A stretch of 64,000 nt of DNA from RHLJ01 sp965247355 (GTDB taxonomy: Bacteria > Bacteroidota > Rhodothermia > Balneolales > Balneolaceae), in contig OZ252011.1 in NCBI GenBank assembly GCA_965247355.1, positions 930,001 to 994,000 on the forward strand, given 5' to 3'. Made by a program: the position numbers and the translations under genes. Of this stretch, positions 1-8,087 are shown in pieces. Position 1 is the first letter of the stretch. The number at the start of each line of letters is the position of its first letter. Below the pieces are notes generated by a model, which was given only the letters and a program-made list of their open reading frames with translations, made no database searches and was not told the DNA's origin.

Positions 1-2
1 TA

Positions 3-359
3 ATTCCGGATGCTGATGGAAATGTAACCGATATTCGTTATGGGTTAAGTTATTCTATTCTACCATTTCAGTATGAAGAGTTCAATGACACCACTACGGT
101 AAAGGTTTCTGAAGTAAGAATGATCAGAAATCACCAGGGCTATTATTTCATTACTGCTGATAAATTTAAGCATGTATATGTGATGGCTCCCAAAAGAGGG
201 GAATTGAAGTTAGAACGAAAAATTTTAGTTGATGAAGAAGGGTTGCTTTCGCCTGCCTTCAACTGGAGAGAGCCTGTTGTACAGTTAATAGATGACTCAG
301 ACAACGAAGTAATATTATTAAACGAAAAAGGAATTTATGTTGAGGAGGTAACATCATGA
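3..359 (+). CDS. C-terminal part of an unrecognised protein, 5' end outside window
   Basis: The reading frame is open from base 3, so the window holds only the last 118 codons of a longer gene; the ATG at 120 is internal. I do not recognise the family. The visible part is soluble, has alternating hydrophobic and charged strands (GYYFITADKFKHVYVM), and shows no membrane segment. Its stop overlaps the start of the next gene by 4 bp (ATGA at 356-359), so the two are probably translationally coupled and work together. Function is unknown. Confidence 0.7.
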   Translation: MPDADGNVTDIRYGLSYSILPFQYEEFNDTTTVKVSEVRMIRNHQGYYFITADKFKHVYVMAPKRGELKLERKILVDEEGLLSPAFNWREPVVQLIDDSDNEVILLNEKGIYVEEVTS

Positions 360-1594
360 AAAATTTCAATAAAACCATCGTATTTGCTTTTACTTTACTC
401 TTATTAATTTCAGTAAGTGTAGCAGCTCAGGAAAGCGATTATCAGATCAAAACTGACTTTGAAACTAAGTATACTTTTCTGGAAGAGGGCTTGAATACCG
501 CATCAAGTGTTTATGAGGTAGATAGTTTAAAGTCTGAGATTGATTCTTTGATTCTAAACTTTGAAGCACACCGTAAGCTTTTAGATGTTGCTTTATATCC
601 TCAATCATTTGATGGTGAAATCGAAGCCATTAATAATGAGGCTAATTCAGCAGAACAACGATTGCTCATCATTGAAAATCAAAATGAACGCCTTACTGAG
701 TTAAGCAGAGAAGTAGCAATCTATAAATCTGAAATAGCCTTTTTGAATTCCCGGGCGGATTCTCTTCGTAAAGCCATAACACAATCAATGGAGAGTGAAG
801 AGCGCCTTGCTGCACTTGTAAAGCAATACCGACAGAATCTGGAGCGTAGAGATGAAATAATTATGGATGTGGTAGATTCATTGATGATTACTTACAAAGG
901 AATGACTTTGGTTGGAGCAAGTGAGATAGCAGATAACGTTGAATCGGGCAGAATTTCGACCAGTAATAACCCTCTTGAAATGATTGAAAATATCATTGAA
1001 GAGAATACCGAATATGCAGCCTCAACTAGCCGTGCACTGTCAGTAGAAGATCACTTAAGAATGTATGCGGTTCAGAATCATTTTGAAGATGCCTGGGCTC
1101 AGATTGGAAATCGATTACTTATCGCCTATGGTGGAAATAATCAAACTGAATGGAATACCCGCATCAACGAAAAAATGAGAGACTGGCGAATGACTACCTC
1201 ACAAAAGATGTGGAATTCTATGGATCAATATCTTGAGTTCTCTGAAGTCGACCTTGGTGCCTTTGATAATAATTATAGCTTTTTCGTAGCATTAGATAAC
1301 TTTGTAAGAGAAGCTAAGAAAAAGAGTGAAGAAGAGATTATATCTTCTGAAAGTTATCAAGATTACCTGAAATTTCAGGACTTCTGGTCTCATAAAATAA
1401 AAAATGAATGGAGTAATTTAATCCAGGATGCAGATGTGCTTACCATTGCTCAGATTTCCTCTATTGATCAACAATTAAGTGGTTGGGAATATGAGTCTCG
1501 TCCAATTCACCCATTTTTGATTGTATTATTGGTACTTACTGCGGTTTCTTTGATTGGCTTTTCATTGGCCATGTTCAAAACGAAGAAAGCCTGA
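356..1594 (+). CDS. Exported coiled-coil protein with C-terminal membrane anchor, unknown function
   Basis: A 412-residue protein. A cleavable signal peptide (residues 1-24, ending SVSVAAQ) suggests export. Residues about 80-170 are rich in heptad-like Leu/Glu/Arg patterns and probably form a long coiled coil. Residues about 383-405 (HPFLIVLLVLTAVSLIGFSL) form a transmembrane helix followed by a short basic tail (KTKKA), so the bulk would lie in the periplasm, anchored at its C-terminus. No known domain is recognised. It is coupled by an ATGA overlap to the preceding unknown gene and followed by a strong terminator, so it closes that operon. Confidence 0.75.
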   Translation: MKNFNKTIVFAFTLLLLISVSVAAQESDYQIKTDFETKYTFLEEGLNTASSVYEVDSLKSEIDSLILNFEAHRKLLDVALYPQSFDGEIEAINNEANSAEQRLLIIENQNERLTELSREVAIYKSEIAFLNSRADSLRKAITQSMESEERLAALVKQYRQNLERRDEIIMDVVDSLMITYKGMTLVGASEIADNVESGRISTSNNPLEMIENIIEENTEYAASTSRALSVEDHLRMYAVQNHFEDAWAQIGNRLLIAYGGNNQTEWNTRINEKMRDWRMTTSQKMWNSMDQYLEFSEVDLGAFDNNYSFFVALDNFVREAKKKSEEEIISSESYQDYLKFQDFWSHKIKNEWSNLIQDADVLTIAQISSIDQQLSGWEYESRPIHPFLIVLLVLTAVSLIGFSLAMFKTKKA

Positions 1595-1613
1595 GTTTGT
1601 AAAAAAATGATTT

Positions 1614-1643
1614 AAAGCCGCGCTCTTAAGCGCGGCTTTTTTT
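1614..1643 (+). terminator. Rho-independent terminator
   Basis: A perfect 11-bp stem, AAAGCCGCGCT paired with AGCGCGGCTTT, encloses a 4-base loop (CTTA) and runs into a T-tract. It lies 19 bp after the stop codon of the coiled-coil protein gene and ends that operon. Confidence 0.93.
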
Positions 1644-1678
1644 ATATACTCGTGTTAATTAACAAAAAGGATTATACC

Positions 1679-2194
1679 ATGAGAAAGAATTTGAAAGTCT
1701 GTATTGCACTTCTTACAGTATTAGTAATAACCCCCGGTTTTTTATTCGCTTTTCAAACTGAGCCGACTACATTGATTTTTGTTCGCCATGCAGAAAGAGC
1801 TGAAGATGGAACAAGAAACCCGCCAATAAGCGAAGAAGGAAAGGAAAGAGCGGGGAATCTTGTTAGAGCACTTTCAGAATATGATGTAAAAGCAATCTAC
1901 AGTACTCCATACAAACGTACCAGAATGACGGCTGCTCCTACAGCTGACTCACTAGGACTTGAGATCCAGGAATACGGATTTGAAGGGATAAGAGACTTTC
2001 TTGCGGAATTAATAACAGAATATTCAGGGTATACTGTGTTAATTGTAGGACACTCTAACACTACACCTTCTCTAACTAATCTTGTATTAGGAGAAGATAA
2101 ATTCGAGCAATTAGAAGAAACCGATTATGGAGATATGTTTATAATTAAGACTTCAGAAATTGGTTCAGGAAAACTATCTTTAGCTGAGTTTTAA
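1679..2194 (+). CDS. Secreted histidine phosphatase (phosphoglycerate-mutase-like)
   Basis: A 171-residue member of the histidine phosphatase superfamily, SixA-like branch. The N-terminus MRKNLKVCIALLTVLVIT is a signal peptide. The catalytic RHG-type motif reads LIFVRHAERAED, with the phospho-accepting His in RHA; an Arg-rich YKRTRMTA segment and a second catalytic His in VGHSNTTP complete the active site. The ATG at 1679 is preferred over a GTG 27 bp upstream because AAAAGGA precedes it at the right distance and it starts exactly at the signal peptide. A close paralogue follows 18 bp downstream. Family membership is clear; the substrate is unknown. Confidence 0.85.
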   Translation: MRKNLKVCIALLTVLVITPGFLFAFQTEPTTLIFVRHAERAEDGTRNPPISEEGKERAGNLVRALSEYDVKAIYSTPYKRTRMTAAPTADSLGLEIQEYGFEGIRDFLAELITEYSGYTVLIVGHSNTTPSLTNLVLGEDKFEQLEETDYGDMFIIKTSEIGSGKLSLAEF

Positions 2195-2212
2195 TCTTTT
2201 TACGTATAGAAA

Positions 2213-2716
2213 ATGTATCGACTAATTTTATTTCTTCTGTTATTTCTACAGTTATCGTTCATATCATGTAATAAAGAAGATGATGAGGCAACACTGATTT
2301 TTGTGCGCCATTCTGAGCGTGCTGATGACGGAACAAATGATCCTCCCATAAGTCAACAAGGTATTGACAGGGCAGTAAACCTCTATCATGTATTAAGAGA
2401 TAATGGGTACAAAGTTTCTGCAGTTTATAGTACCGATTGGCTCAGGACTAGAATGACAGGACAACCTACTGCAGATTCATTGGGTTTGACTATTGAGTTA
2501 TATGATCAGGAAGATCCTGAGGAATTTGTGAAAGGAATGATAAATAGACATAAAGGAGAATCAGCACTTATCGTAGGACATTTTGATTCAACTCCTTTCT
2601 TTATCAATTTGGTATTGGGAGAAGAGGCAATCACTGAACCAACTGAGTATGGAGAATTATTTATTGTAACGACAAATGAAATTGGGGTAGGTGAAGTCGA
2701 ACTGAAACTTTTCTGA
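2213..2716 (+). CDS. Histidine phosphatase lipoprotein, tandem paralogue
   Basis: A 167-residue paralogue of the preceding gene with the same blocks (LIFVRHSERADDG, TRMTGQPTADSLGL, GHFDSTP), so the pair arose by tandem duplication. It has a lipoprotein signal (lipobox LSFISC, acylated Cys at residue 19) instead of a soluble secretion signal, which predicts membrane tethering. The second catalytic His is kept but its context changes from GHSN to GHFD. The stop codon (TGA, 2714-2716) directly abuts the stop codon of the convergent vWA gene with no intergenic base. Confidence 0.85.
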   Translation: MYRLILFLLLFLQLSFISCNKEDDEATLIFVRHSERADDGTNDPPISQQGIDRAVNLYHVLRDNGYKVSAVYSTDWLRTRMTGQPTADSLGLTIELYDQEDPEEFVKGMINRHKGESALIVGHFDSTPFFINLVLGEEAITEPTEYGELFIVTTNEIGVGEVELKLF

Positions 2717-4822
2717 TTAAGGCAATGAATAGTATTTTCTACCTAACCATTCTGTTCCTAATATAAGAAGTACAAGAATAAACCAAAAAAGTGACCGTAC
2801 TGGAAAGCTGTATGATTCTACGAGCTCTTCCTTTTGATCAAGGACATTATTCGTATTCAGAAAAGTCCAAAAATCTCCCAGATCATTATATTCAAAGAAA
2901 GATCCTCCCGATTCAATTGCTAAAGTTCTAAGAAGTTCATCATCCCTAACGGTATTGATAAGTTCAGAGTTAGAGTCCTGTACAAGGAATTCACCAGTTT
3001 GAGTGTCAATTTCTCTTCCTCCTTTTCGGGCAGTTGCAGTAAATGAGTAAAGTCCTGAGCTCAGTGATTGACTTTCAAACTTATAGTTTCCATTTCCCTC
3101 GTTACTCATATTTGAAGTCCTTTCTTCGCCACCTTCAGGAATTAAAGTGAACTCAACGGTAGCTTCTGCCTCTGGTTCGCCACTTTCATTATTCAGGTTA
3201 CCGTTAATGATAACCTGTTCAGATAAATTGAAGACTGGTTTCGCAGGTGTAATTTTTAATCGCCGCTCATCAGGGTTATTGGCTGACCAGGTAGCAAGAT
3301 TTGAAAATAGTTGAGTAACAAAAATTCTCTCACTTTCAATAGGTGACTGATACATTCGGTACCACCCCCATGCAGAAACTGTGGCTCTACGAATTGCTCC
3401 TCTTTCACTCACATTGATGATAGCATTAGGTGTTTCAATTCCTTGAAAACCACTTTTAAATAGCTCAGTTCCATCAGGAATTGCTGAAACCGATCTAAGA
3501 GAGCTGATTAGCGGTGAAACCGCCTGAAAACTTATTTCTGGCAACTCCATTACTGGATGATCATTACTTTCAGCCGCAGGAAATAATGTTAACTCGAATA
3601 GCTGATTTCCTGTGTTCTGAATCAGGTTTATCTCTGAAAATGGTCCTGAACGGATACTTCGGGTTCGGGGTAACTGAAGATATAAAGAGGGGAGAAGATC
3701 AAACCCTTCGAGAAGGTTAATATCAAAGCCTGAACCTGGAAGCCCGTGAAAAATCAAAAGATCCATTTCTTCCAATTTAGGAAGAACTTCTTCAACAGAA
3801 CGTAATCCACCTAACCATGTATAAGTAAAAAGTTCAATATTTTGATCTTCTGATAATACAGAACGTAGCATTTTTACATCAGGATGAACTTCGAAAGCTA
3901 AATGCAGAATTTTCGTTTTACTTTCAGATACATCAATAGAAATATTACCTGTATTATTTTCGGTGCTCCATTCGCCATCCATTTCCTTGATTTCAATAGA
4001 AAACTGCTGTAAACCAGGCTCGGTTAACTCAATTTCGAAAGTAACACTTTGAATGGATTCGGAAGAACTAATTCGAATATCTATTTCATCTAAAACTTCA
4101 CCCGTAGAGTTCTTCAATTCTACAACAACAGATTCACCCAAAAATCCGTTTTGTGCAATTTCAACTTCTACAATATGTCTGGTATCAGTGAACCCATTTG
4201 GATTAGAAACAATATTATTGATCGCTATATCACGGACTTGAGAAGTATCGCCTAAAGCTATGCTGTAGATGGGAATAGATAAGTTGGCAACTTGTATAGA
4301 AGGGTTTCTTCCAAAAGTTATAATTCCATCACTAATCAAGATCGAAGCATCAAAATCATCTTCCAACTCCTGAATTTGAGAGATCGCATTAGCAAAGTTG
4401 GTTTCGCTCTCAGTATACTGTAAAGAGTCAGGAGAAGGTATTTGCTTTGATGAGGATCCAATAGTAAAAAACTCAAAATCGATACTTTCCTTATTTTCAA
4501 AATCGAGCTGATTAATTACCTCAAAGTAAGATTCTAAGCCATCGTATGATCCCTTTTGAATACTCATGCTTTCCGAATCATCCAGAAGTACTAATATTCG
4601 GGGGTTTTCAATAACAGTCTCTGAGGAAAAGAAATAGGGGTTAAGAAAAAGTAACAGAATCGTTAGAAATGCCAATGCCCGTAAACTTATAAGTCCAGTT
4701 CTCGGAAGAAGAGGTATACTCTTAAGATTACGGTAGGAAAAAATAGCTATAGCTATTAGAAGAACTGATATCAGTATGATTAGAAAAGCCGGTATACTAT
4801 TTTGAAATCCCTGAAATTCCAC
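2717..4822 (-). CDS. Membrane protein with von Willebrand factor A-like domain
   Basis: A 701-residue membrane protein. Two transmembrane helices lie at residues about 10-30 and 43-64 and one near the C-terminus (FWFILVLLILGTEWLG). The region between starts with a vWA-like domain with a MIDAS-type motif DDSESM (D81, S83, S85) and a later ISDG segment. The middle part, containing LLIFHGLPGSGF, resembles the glutamine-amidotransferase-like insert of BatA-like membrane proteins. It starts at GTG. It is the last gene of a - strand operon directly downstream of MoxR; MoxR ATPases typically act on vWA partners as a metal-dependent chaperone pair. No DUF58 gene, the usual third partner, is present here. 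Confidence 0.75.
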   Translation of the reverse strand: MEFQGFQNSIPAFLIILISVLLIAIAIFSYRNLKSIPLLPRTGLISLRALAFLTILLLFLNPYFFSSETVIENPRILVLLDDSESMSIQKGSYDGLESYFEVINQLDFENKESIDFEFFTIGSSSKQIPSPDSLQYTESETNFANAISQIQELEDDFDASILISDGIITFGRNPSIQVANLSIPIYSIALGDTSQVRDIAINNIVSNPNGFTDTRHIVEVEIAQNGFLGESVVVELKNSTGEVLDEIDIRISSSESIQSVTFEIELTEPGLQQFSIEIKEMDGEWSTENNTGNISIDVSESKTKILHLAFEVHPDVKMLRSVLSEDQNIELFTYTWLGGLRSVEEVLPKLEEMDLLIFHGLPGSGFDINLLEGFDLLPSLYLQLPRTRSIRSGPFSEINLIQNTGNQLFELTLFPAAESNDHPVMELPEISFQAVSPLISSLRSVSAIPDGTELFKSGFQGIETPNAIINVSERGAIRRATVSAWGWYRMYQSPIESERIFVTQLFSNLATWSANNPDERRLKITPAKPVFNLSEQVIINGNLNNESGEPEAEATVEFTLIPEGGEERTSNMSNEGNGNYKFESQSLSSGLYSFTATARKGGREIDTQTGEFLVQDSNSELINTVRDDELLRTLAIESGGSFFEYNDLGDFWTFLNTNNVLDQKEELVESYSFPVRSLFWFILVLLILGTEWLGRKYYSLP

Positions 4823-4842
4823 ATCAATCCATTTCTTACGTT

Positions 4843-5838
4843 CTAATGAACATCATCAAGTAATCTTTCGATGAGCTTAACAGTTGTGTACCCTTCGGCT
4901 TCTGCCGCATAATTATTTACAATTCTGTGTCTTAAAACAGGGATTGCTAATGTACGAATATCTTCTTCAGTAACATTATAGCGGCCTTGCGACAGAGCTC
5001 GTGCTTTTCCGCCTAAAATCAGATATTGAGAAGCTCTCGGCCCCGCGCCCCAGCTCATATATTTTTTGATGTAATCAGGCGCCATCTCAGAATCCGGGCG
5101 AGTCATACCAACTAACTTAACGGTATAGTCTAATACACTTTCGGGAACAGGAACTTCACGAACTAGAGCTTGAAGTTCTTCAATCTTAGCCTTTTCGAGA
5201 ACAGAACTGAGTTTATAATTCTGTTTGGCGGTAGTTTTACTTACAATTTCTTTCTCTTCTTCAAAACTTGGGTAATCAACCCAAATATTAAACATGAAAC
5301 GATCTAACTGTGCCTCAGGAAGGGGATAGGTTCCTTCTTGTTCAATTGGGTTTTGAGTTGCAAGAACAAAGAAAGGGGTATCAAGATCGTAGGTAGTACC
5401 AGACGCTGTTACATGGTATTCCTGCATACCTTCTAGTAGCGCCGCCTGAGTTTTTGGAGGAGTTCTGTTGATTTCATCCGCAAGTACGATATTTGCAAAG
5501 ATTGGTCCTTTTATAAATTTGAATTCTTTGGTCCCTTTATCTTTATTCTCTTCAATCACTTCGGTACCTGTGATGTCACCAGGCATTAAATCCGGAGTAA
5601 ATTGAATCCGGTTAAAAGAAAGTCCTAAAGTATCAGCAAGTGTCCGGATAAGTAATGTTTTAGCTAAACCCGGTACACCCACGAGTACACAATGTCCCTT
5701 CGAGAACAAACTAATTAACAGTAGGTCTATGATGTCTTCCTGACCAATAACTGCTTTATGAATTTCGCTTTTAATATCTTTAAATGCCTGCTCAAACTCG
5801 CTGGCTAATAGAACCGGATCGTTAGCGTCACTTCCCAT
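4843..5838 (-). CDS. MoxR family AAA+ ATPase
   Basis: A 331-residue AAA+ ATPase of the MoxR family (AAA_3 plus C-terminal lid). Walker A is GVPGLAKT (residues 54-61) and Walker B is LADEINR, followed by the family block PPKTQAALLEGMQE and the sensor ATQNPIEQEGTYPLPEAQLD. MoxR proteins are thought to act as chaperones that mature or insert cofactors into partner complexes, usually with vWA proteins. Its ATG overlaps the stop of the upstream SurA-like gene by 1 bp (TAATG) and the vWA gene follows 20 bp later, so all are co-transcribed. Family assignment is firm; the client is unknown. Confidence 0.93.
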   Translation of the reverse strand: MGSDANDPVLLASEFEQAFKDIKSEIHKAVIGQEDIIDLLLISLFSKGHCVLVGVPGLAKTLLIRTLADTLGLSFNRIQFTPDLMPGDITGTEVIEENKDKGTKEFKFIKGPIFANIVLADEINRTPPKTQAALLEGMQEYHVTASGTTYDLDTPFFVLATQNPIEQEGTYPLPEAQLDRFMFNIWVDYPSFEEEKEIVSKTTAKQNYKLSSVLEKAKIEELQALVREVPVPESVLDYTVKLVGMTRPDSEMAPDYIKKYMSWGAGPRASQYLILGGKARALSQGRYNVTEEDIRTLAIPVLRHRIVNNYAAEAEGYTTVKLIERLLDDVH

Positions 5839-7199
5839 TAGTTGACCTCCATATTTGGTACGGGAATTCTATATTCGATATAAAAATCATCTTTGAGTTC
5901 ATTAATCCACTCTGAGTATATCCTAAATTGTTTTTGTTGTAACGCAATTGATTTAAGCCGTTCATAATCCTGCTCAAAATTGGCAACATGCTCCGGGATT
6001 TGTCTATCCAGACGAACTATTCGAAATGCTTTTCCAGCATTTGCATTATTAGGATTAAATGGTCTTGGATCTGAAATAGCACCAACTTCATCCATAACCA
6101 AGACAATACGATATAGTGCCGGATCTAACCGGTTTAAAGGAATCAAGCGCTCACCAGTTTGAGGGTCCAGAATTTTCCCTCCTGAAACTTTAGTTGCCGG
6201 GTCTTCACTTACTCTTTGAGCAAAAGCAGAGAAACTGAGATCGGAATCACTTTCAAGACTATCTTTAATACCTTCCAAACGTTCAATAGCAAAATCATCA
6301 TCAAGTTCAGATGCATCCACAGAAATAAGGATATGGCGTGTTTCAATCTGATCACCAACCCTTTTAATAAGTTGAATCACATGAAATCCAAATTCTGTTT
6401 CAACAACATTTGAAATTTGACCAGGTTGAAGGGCAGAAGCAGCAGCAGAATATTCAGAGACTAAATCACCTAATGCCATCATGGGTAATAATCCGCCCCT
6501 TGGACCTGATGGACCATCACTGTGGCGACGTGCTAGTTCTTCAATACTTTTACCATGATTTATAGCGGAATCTCTTAATGACTCTGCAAATGCTCGTGCT
6601 GACTCACGTGCATCTTCCTTAGCGGGTGGTAATATTACAATTTGTGAAAGAGCTACCTGCTCTGGAATCGTTGGGAGGGAATCGGTCGGGATAGAGTTGA
6701 AAAACTCACGAACTTCCGGTCGCGTGATTTTGATAGACTGAAACTTATTCTGACGAACCATTTCGGTAAGCATTTGCTCTCTGAAATCATCTCTGAATTC
6801 TTCTTTTAATTGAATAATAGATTTACCAAAAGCCTGTTCTAGAGCGCGTTCGCTACCTGCTTGTTGTACCAGTTGGCTCACTCGTTGATCCATTTGCCTT
6901 GTAATTCGTTCTTCTGGAACTACAATGGAGTCTACCTTAGCTTTTTCGATAAGGATATAATTTTCAATAGATGACTCTAAAAACTGATACCAAAGATCTG
7001 TCGAAAATGAAACAGGCTGACCATAACTTTGGCTTTGGCGGATATAATTTGCTACATCAGCGTCGATATCTGATTTTAAAATAGCATGATCATTTACAAG
7101 AGCAATAATCTGATCAGCTGGTTGAGGATTCTGTGCTTTTAAACTTATTGATAAAAACCCTAGTAAAATTAGGAGGGGCAATAGACGGATATTCTTCAT
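5838..7199 (-). CDS. SurA-like periplasmic peptidyl-prolyl isomerase
   Basis: A 453-residue chaperone/PPIase with the SurA layout: a signal peptide (residues 1-22, ending LKAQ), a SurA N-terminal helical region (DQIIALVNDHAILKSDI), then two parvulin domains at about 182-282 (LSQIVIL ... FGFHVIQLIKR) and 286-400 (ETRHILISV). SurA escorts unfolded beta-barrel proteins through the periplasm to the BAM complex. It sits in an operon after two further PPIase-like genes and overlaps moxR by 1 bp. Assignment as SurA is by domain order; a related periplasmic parvulin is possible. Confidence 0.88.
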   Translation of the reverse strand: MKNIRLLPLLILLGFLSISLKAQNPQPADQIIALVNDHAILKSDIDADVANYIRQSQSYGQPVSFSTDLWYQFLESSIENYILIEKAKVDSIVVPEERITRQMDQRVSQLVQQAGSERALEQAFGKSIIQLKEEFRDDFREQMLTEMVRQNKFQSIKITRPEVREFFNSIPTDSLPTIPEQVALSQIVILPPAKEDARESARAFAESLRDSAINHGKSIEELARRHSDGPSGPRGGLLPMMALGDLVSEYSAAASALQPGQISNVVETEFGFHVIQLIKRVGDQIETRHILISVDASELDDDFAIERLEGIKDSLESDSDLSFSAFAQRVSEDPATKVSGGKILDPQTGERLIPLNRLDPALYRIVLVMDEVGAISDPRPFNPNNANAGKAFRIVRLDRQIPEHVANFEQDYERLKSIALQQKQFRIYSEWINELKDDFYIEYRIPVPNMEVN

Positions 7200-7232
7200 T
7201 AGTAATTTTTCGTGGATAAGTAATTTCTGAAT

Positions 7233-8087
7233 TTAATTTTCCTGTAGAACGTTGAAAGTTTCAATTTCATTATTCGCCTGTGCCTGAAGATAAAGATTCT
7301 TTACATAGGTATTGAAGGCTCTGCGTCTTTTTTCAAGGATTAACCATTCTTTTATTTGATCAATTAACCATTCCAGGTCAGGGTGGTCTCCTTTAGCGCG
7401 TTCTTCCATAAGCTGAACGAAGTGATATCTGTTTCCCACTCGTTCGATTACAGTAATTTCAGACAAACCTATAACTTGTAAATACCGATTTAAAATATCT
7501 ACATCTCCTGCGGCAATTGATTCAGGCCAGAAACGGTCAGATTCCCGTAATGCCACTTCTGAATTTATCGAATACTGGTTTGCTACCGTAGTCCAATCTA
7601 TACCTCTAAGTAAATCCTGACGTGCATTCTGTGCATCAGTTAAAGAGGAGGCGATAAGGTGCCTGTAACGGATGTAACGTTCTTCAAGTACAAAGCTCTC
7701 TTTATTTTCCTGATAATAAGCACGAGCTTCTTCATCGGTAACTTGTATTTCTATTTCCAACTCACCTAAAATATATTCCTGTGCCGCTTTAGCTAAAAAA
7801 TCATCCTGAATCTTATCCAGTCGATCACGGACTTCCTGTTGGCGATGGATTCTTAAGCGGTATGCATCCTGCAAGATTATCTGCTGCTCAATCCAATCAT
7901 CTCTATAGTTATTAAACGCTCCAACGCTATCATCTTGAAAGATATGATTTGGAATAGCATTTCTGGCCTCAGAAATTGTTAAAACGGCTGAGCCAACTCT
8001 TGCCAGAGCTGGCTCTGTGTTCTGAGATTTTCGGGTACAACTTATAAGCAATACCACAATGCTTAATGGAATGAAGTAGTTTCTCAT
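7233..8087 (-). CDS. Lipoprotein with degenerate SurA/parvulin-like fold
   Basis: A 284-residue lipoprotein (lipobox VVLLISC, Cys at residue 17). After the signal it has a SurA-N-like segment (ALARVGSAVLTISEARNAIP), a helical region ending VTDEEARAYYQENKESFVL, and a stretch that follows the parvulin strand order (YIRYRHLIAS ... RYHFVQLMEE) but lacks the compact catalytic motifs of an active rotamase. It probably acts as a chaperone rather than an isomerase. Its ATG overlaps the stop of the 654-residue PPIase upstream by 4 bp, and the SurA-like gene follows, so all three should be made together. Confidence 0.72.
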   Translation of the reverse strand: MRNYFIPLSIVVLLISCTRKSQNTEPALARVGSAVLTISEARNAIPNHIFQDDSVGAFNNYRDDWIEQQIILQDAYRLRIHRQQEVRDRLDKIQDDFLAKAAQEYILGELEIEIQVTDEEARAYYQENKESFVLEERYIRYRHLIASSLTDAQNARQDLLRGIDWTTVANQYSINSEVALRESDRFWPESIAAGDVDILNRYLQVIGLSEITVIERVGNRYHFVQLMEERAKGDHPDLEWLIDQIKEWLILEKRRRAFNTYVKNLYLQAQANNEIETFNVLQEN

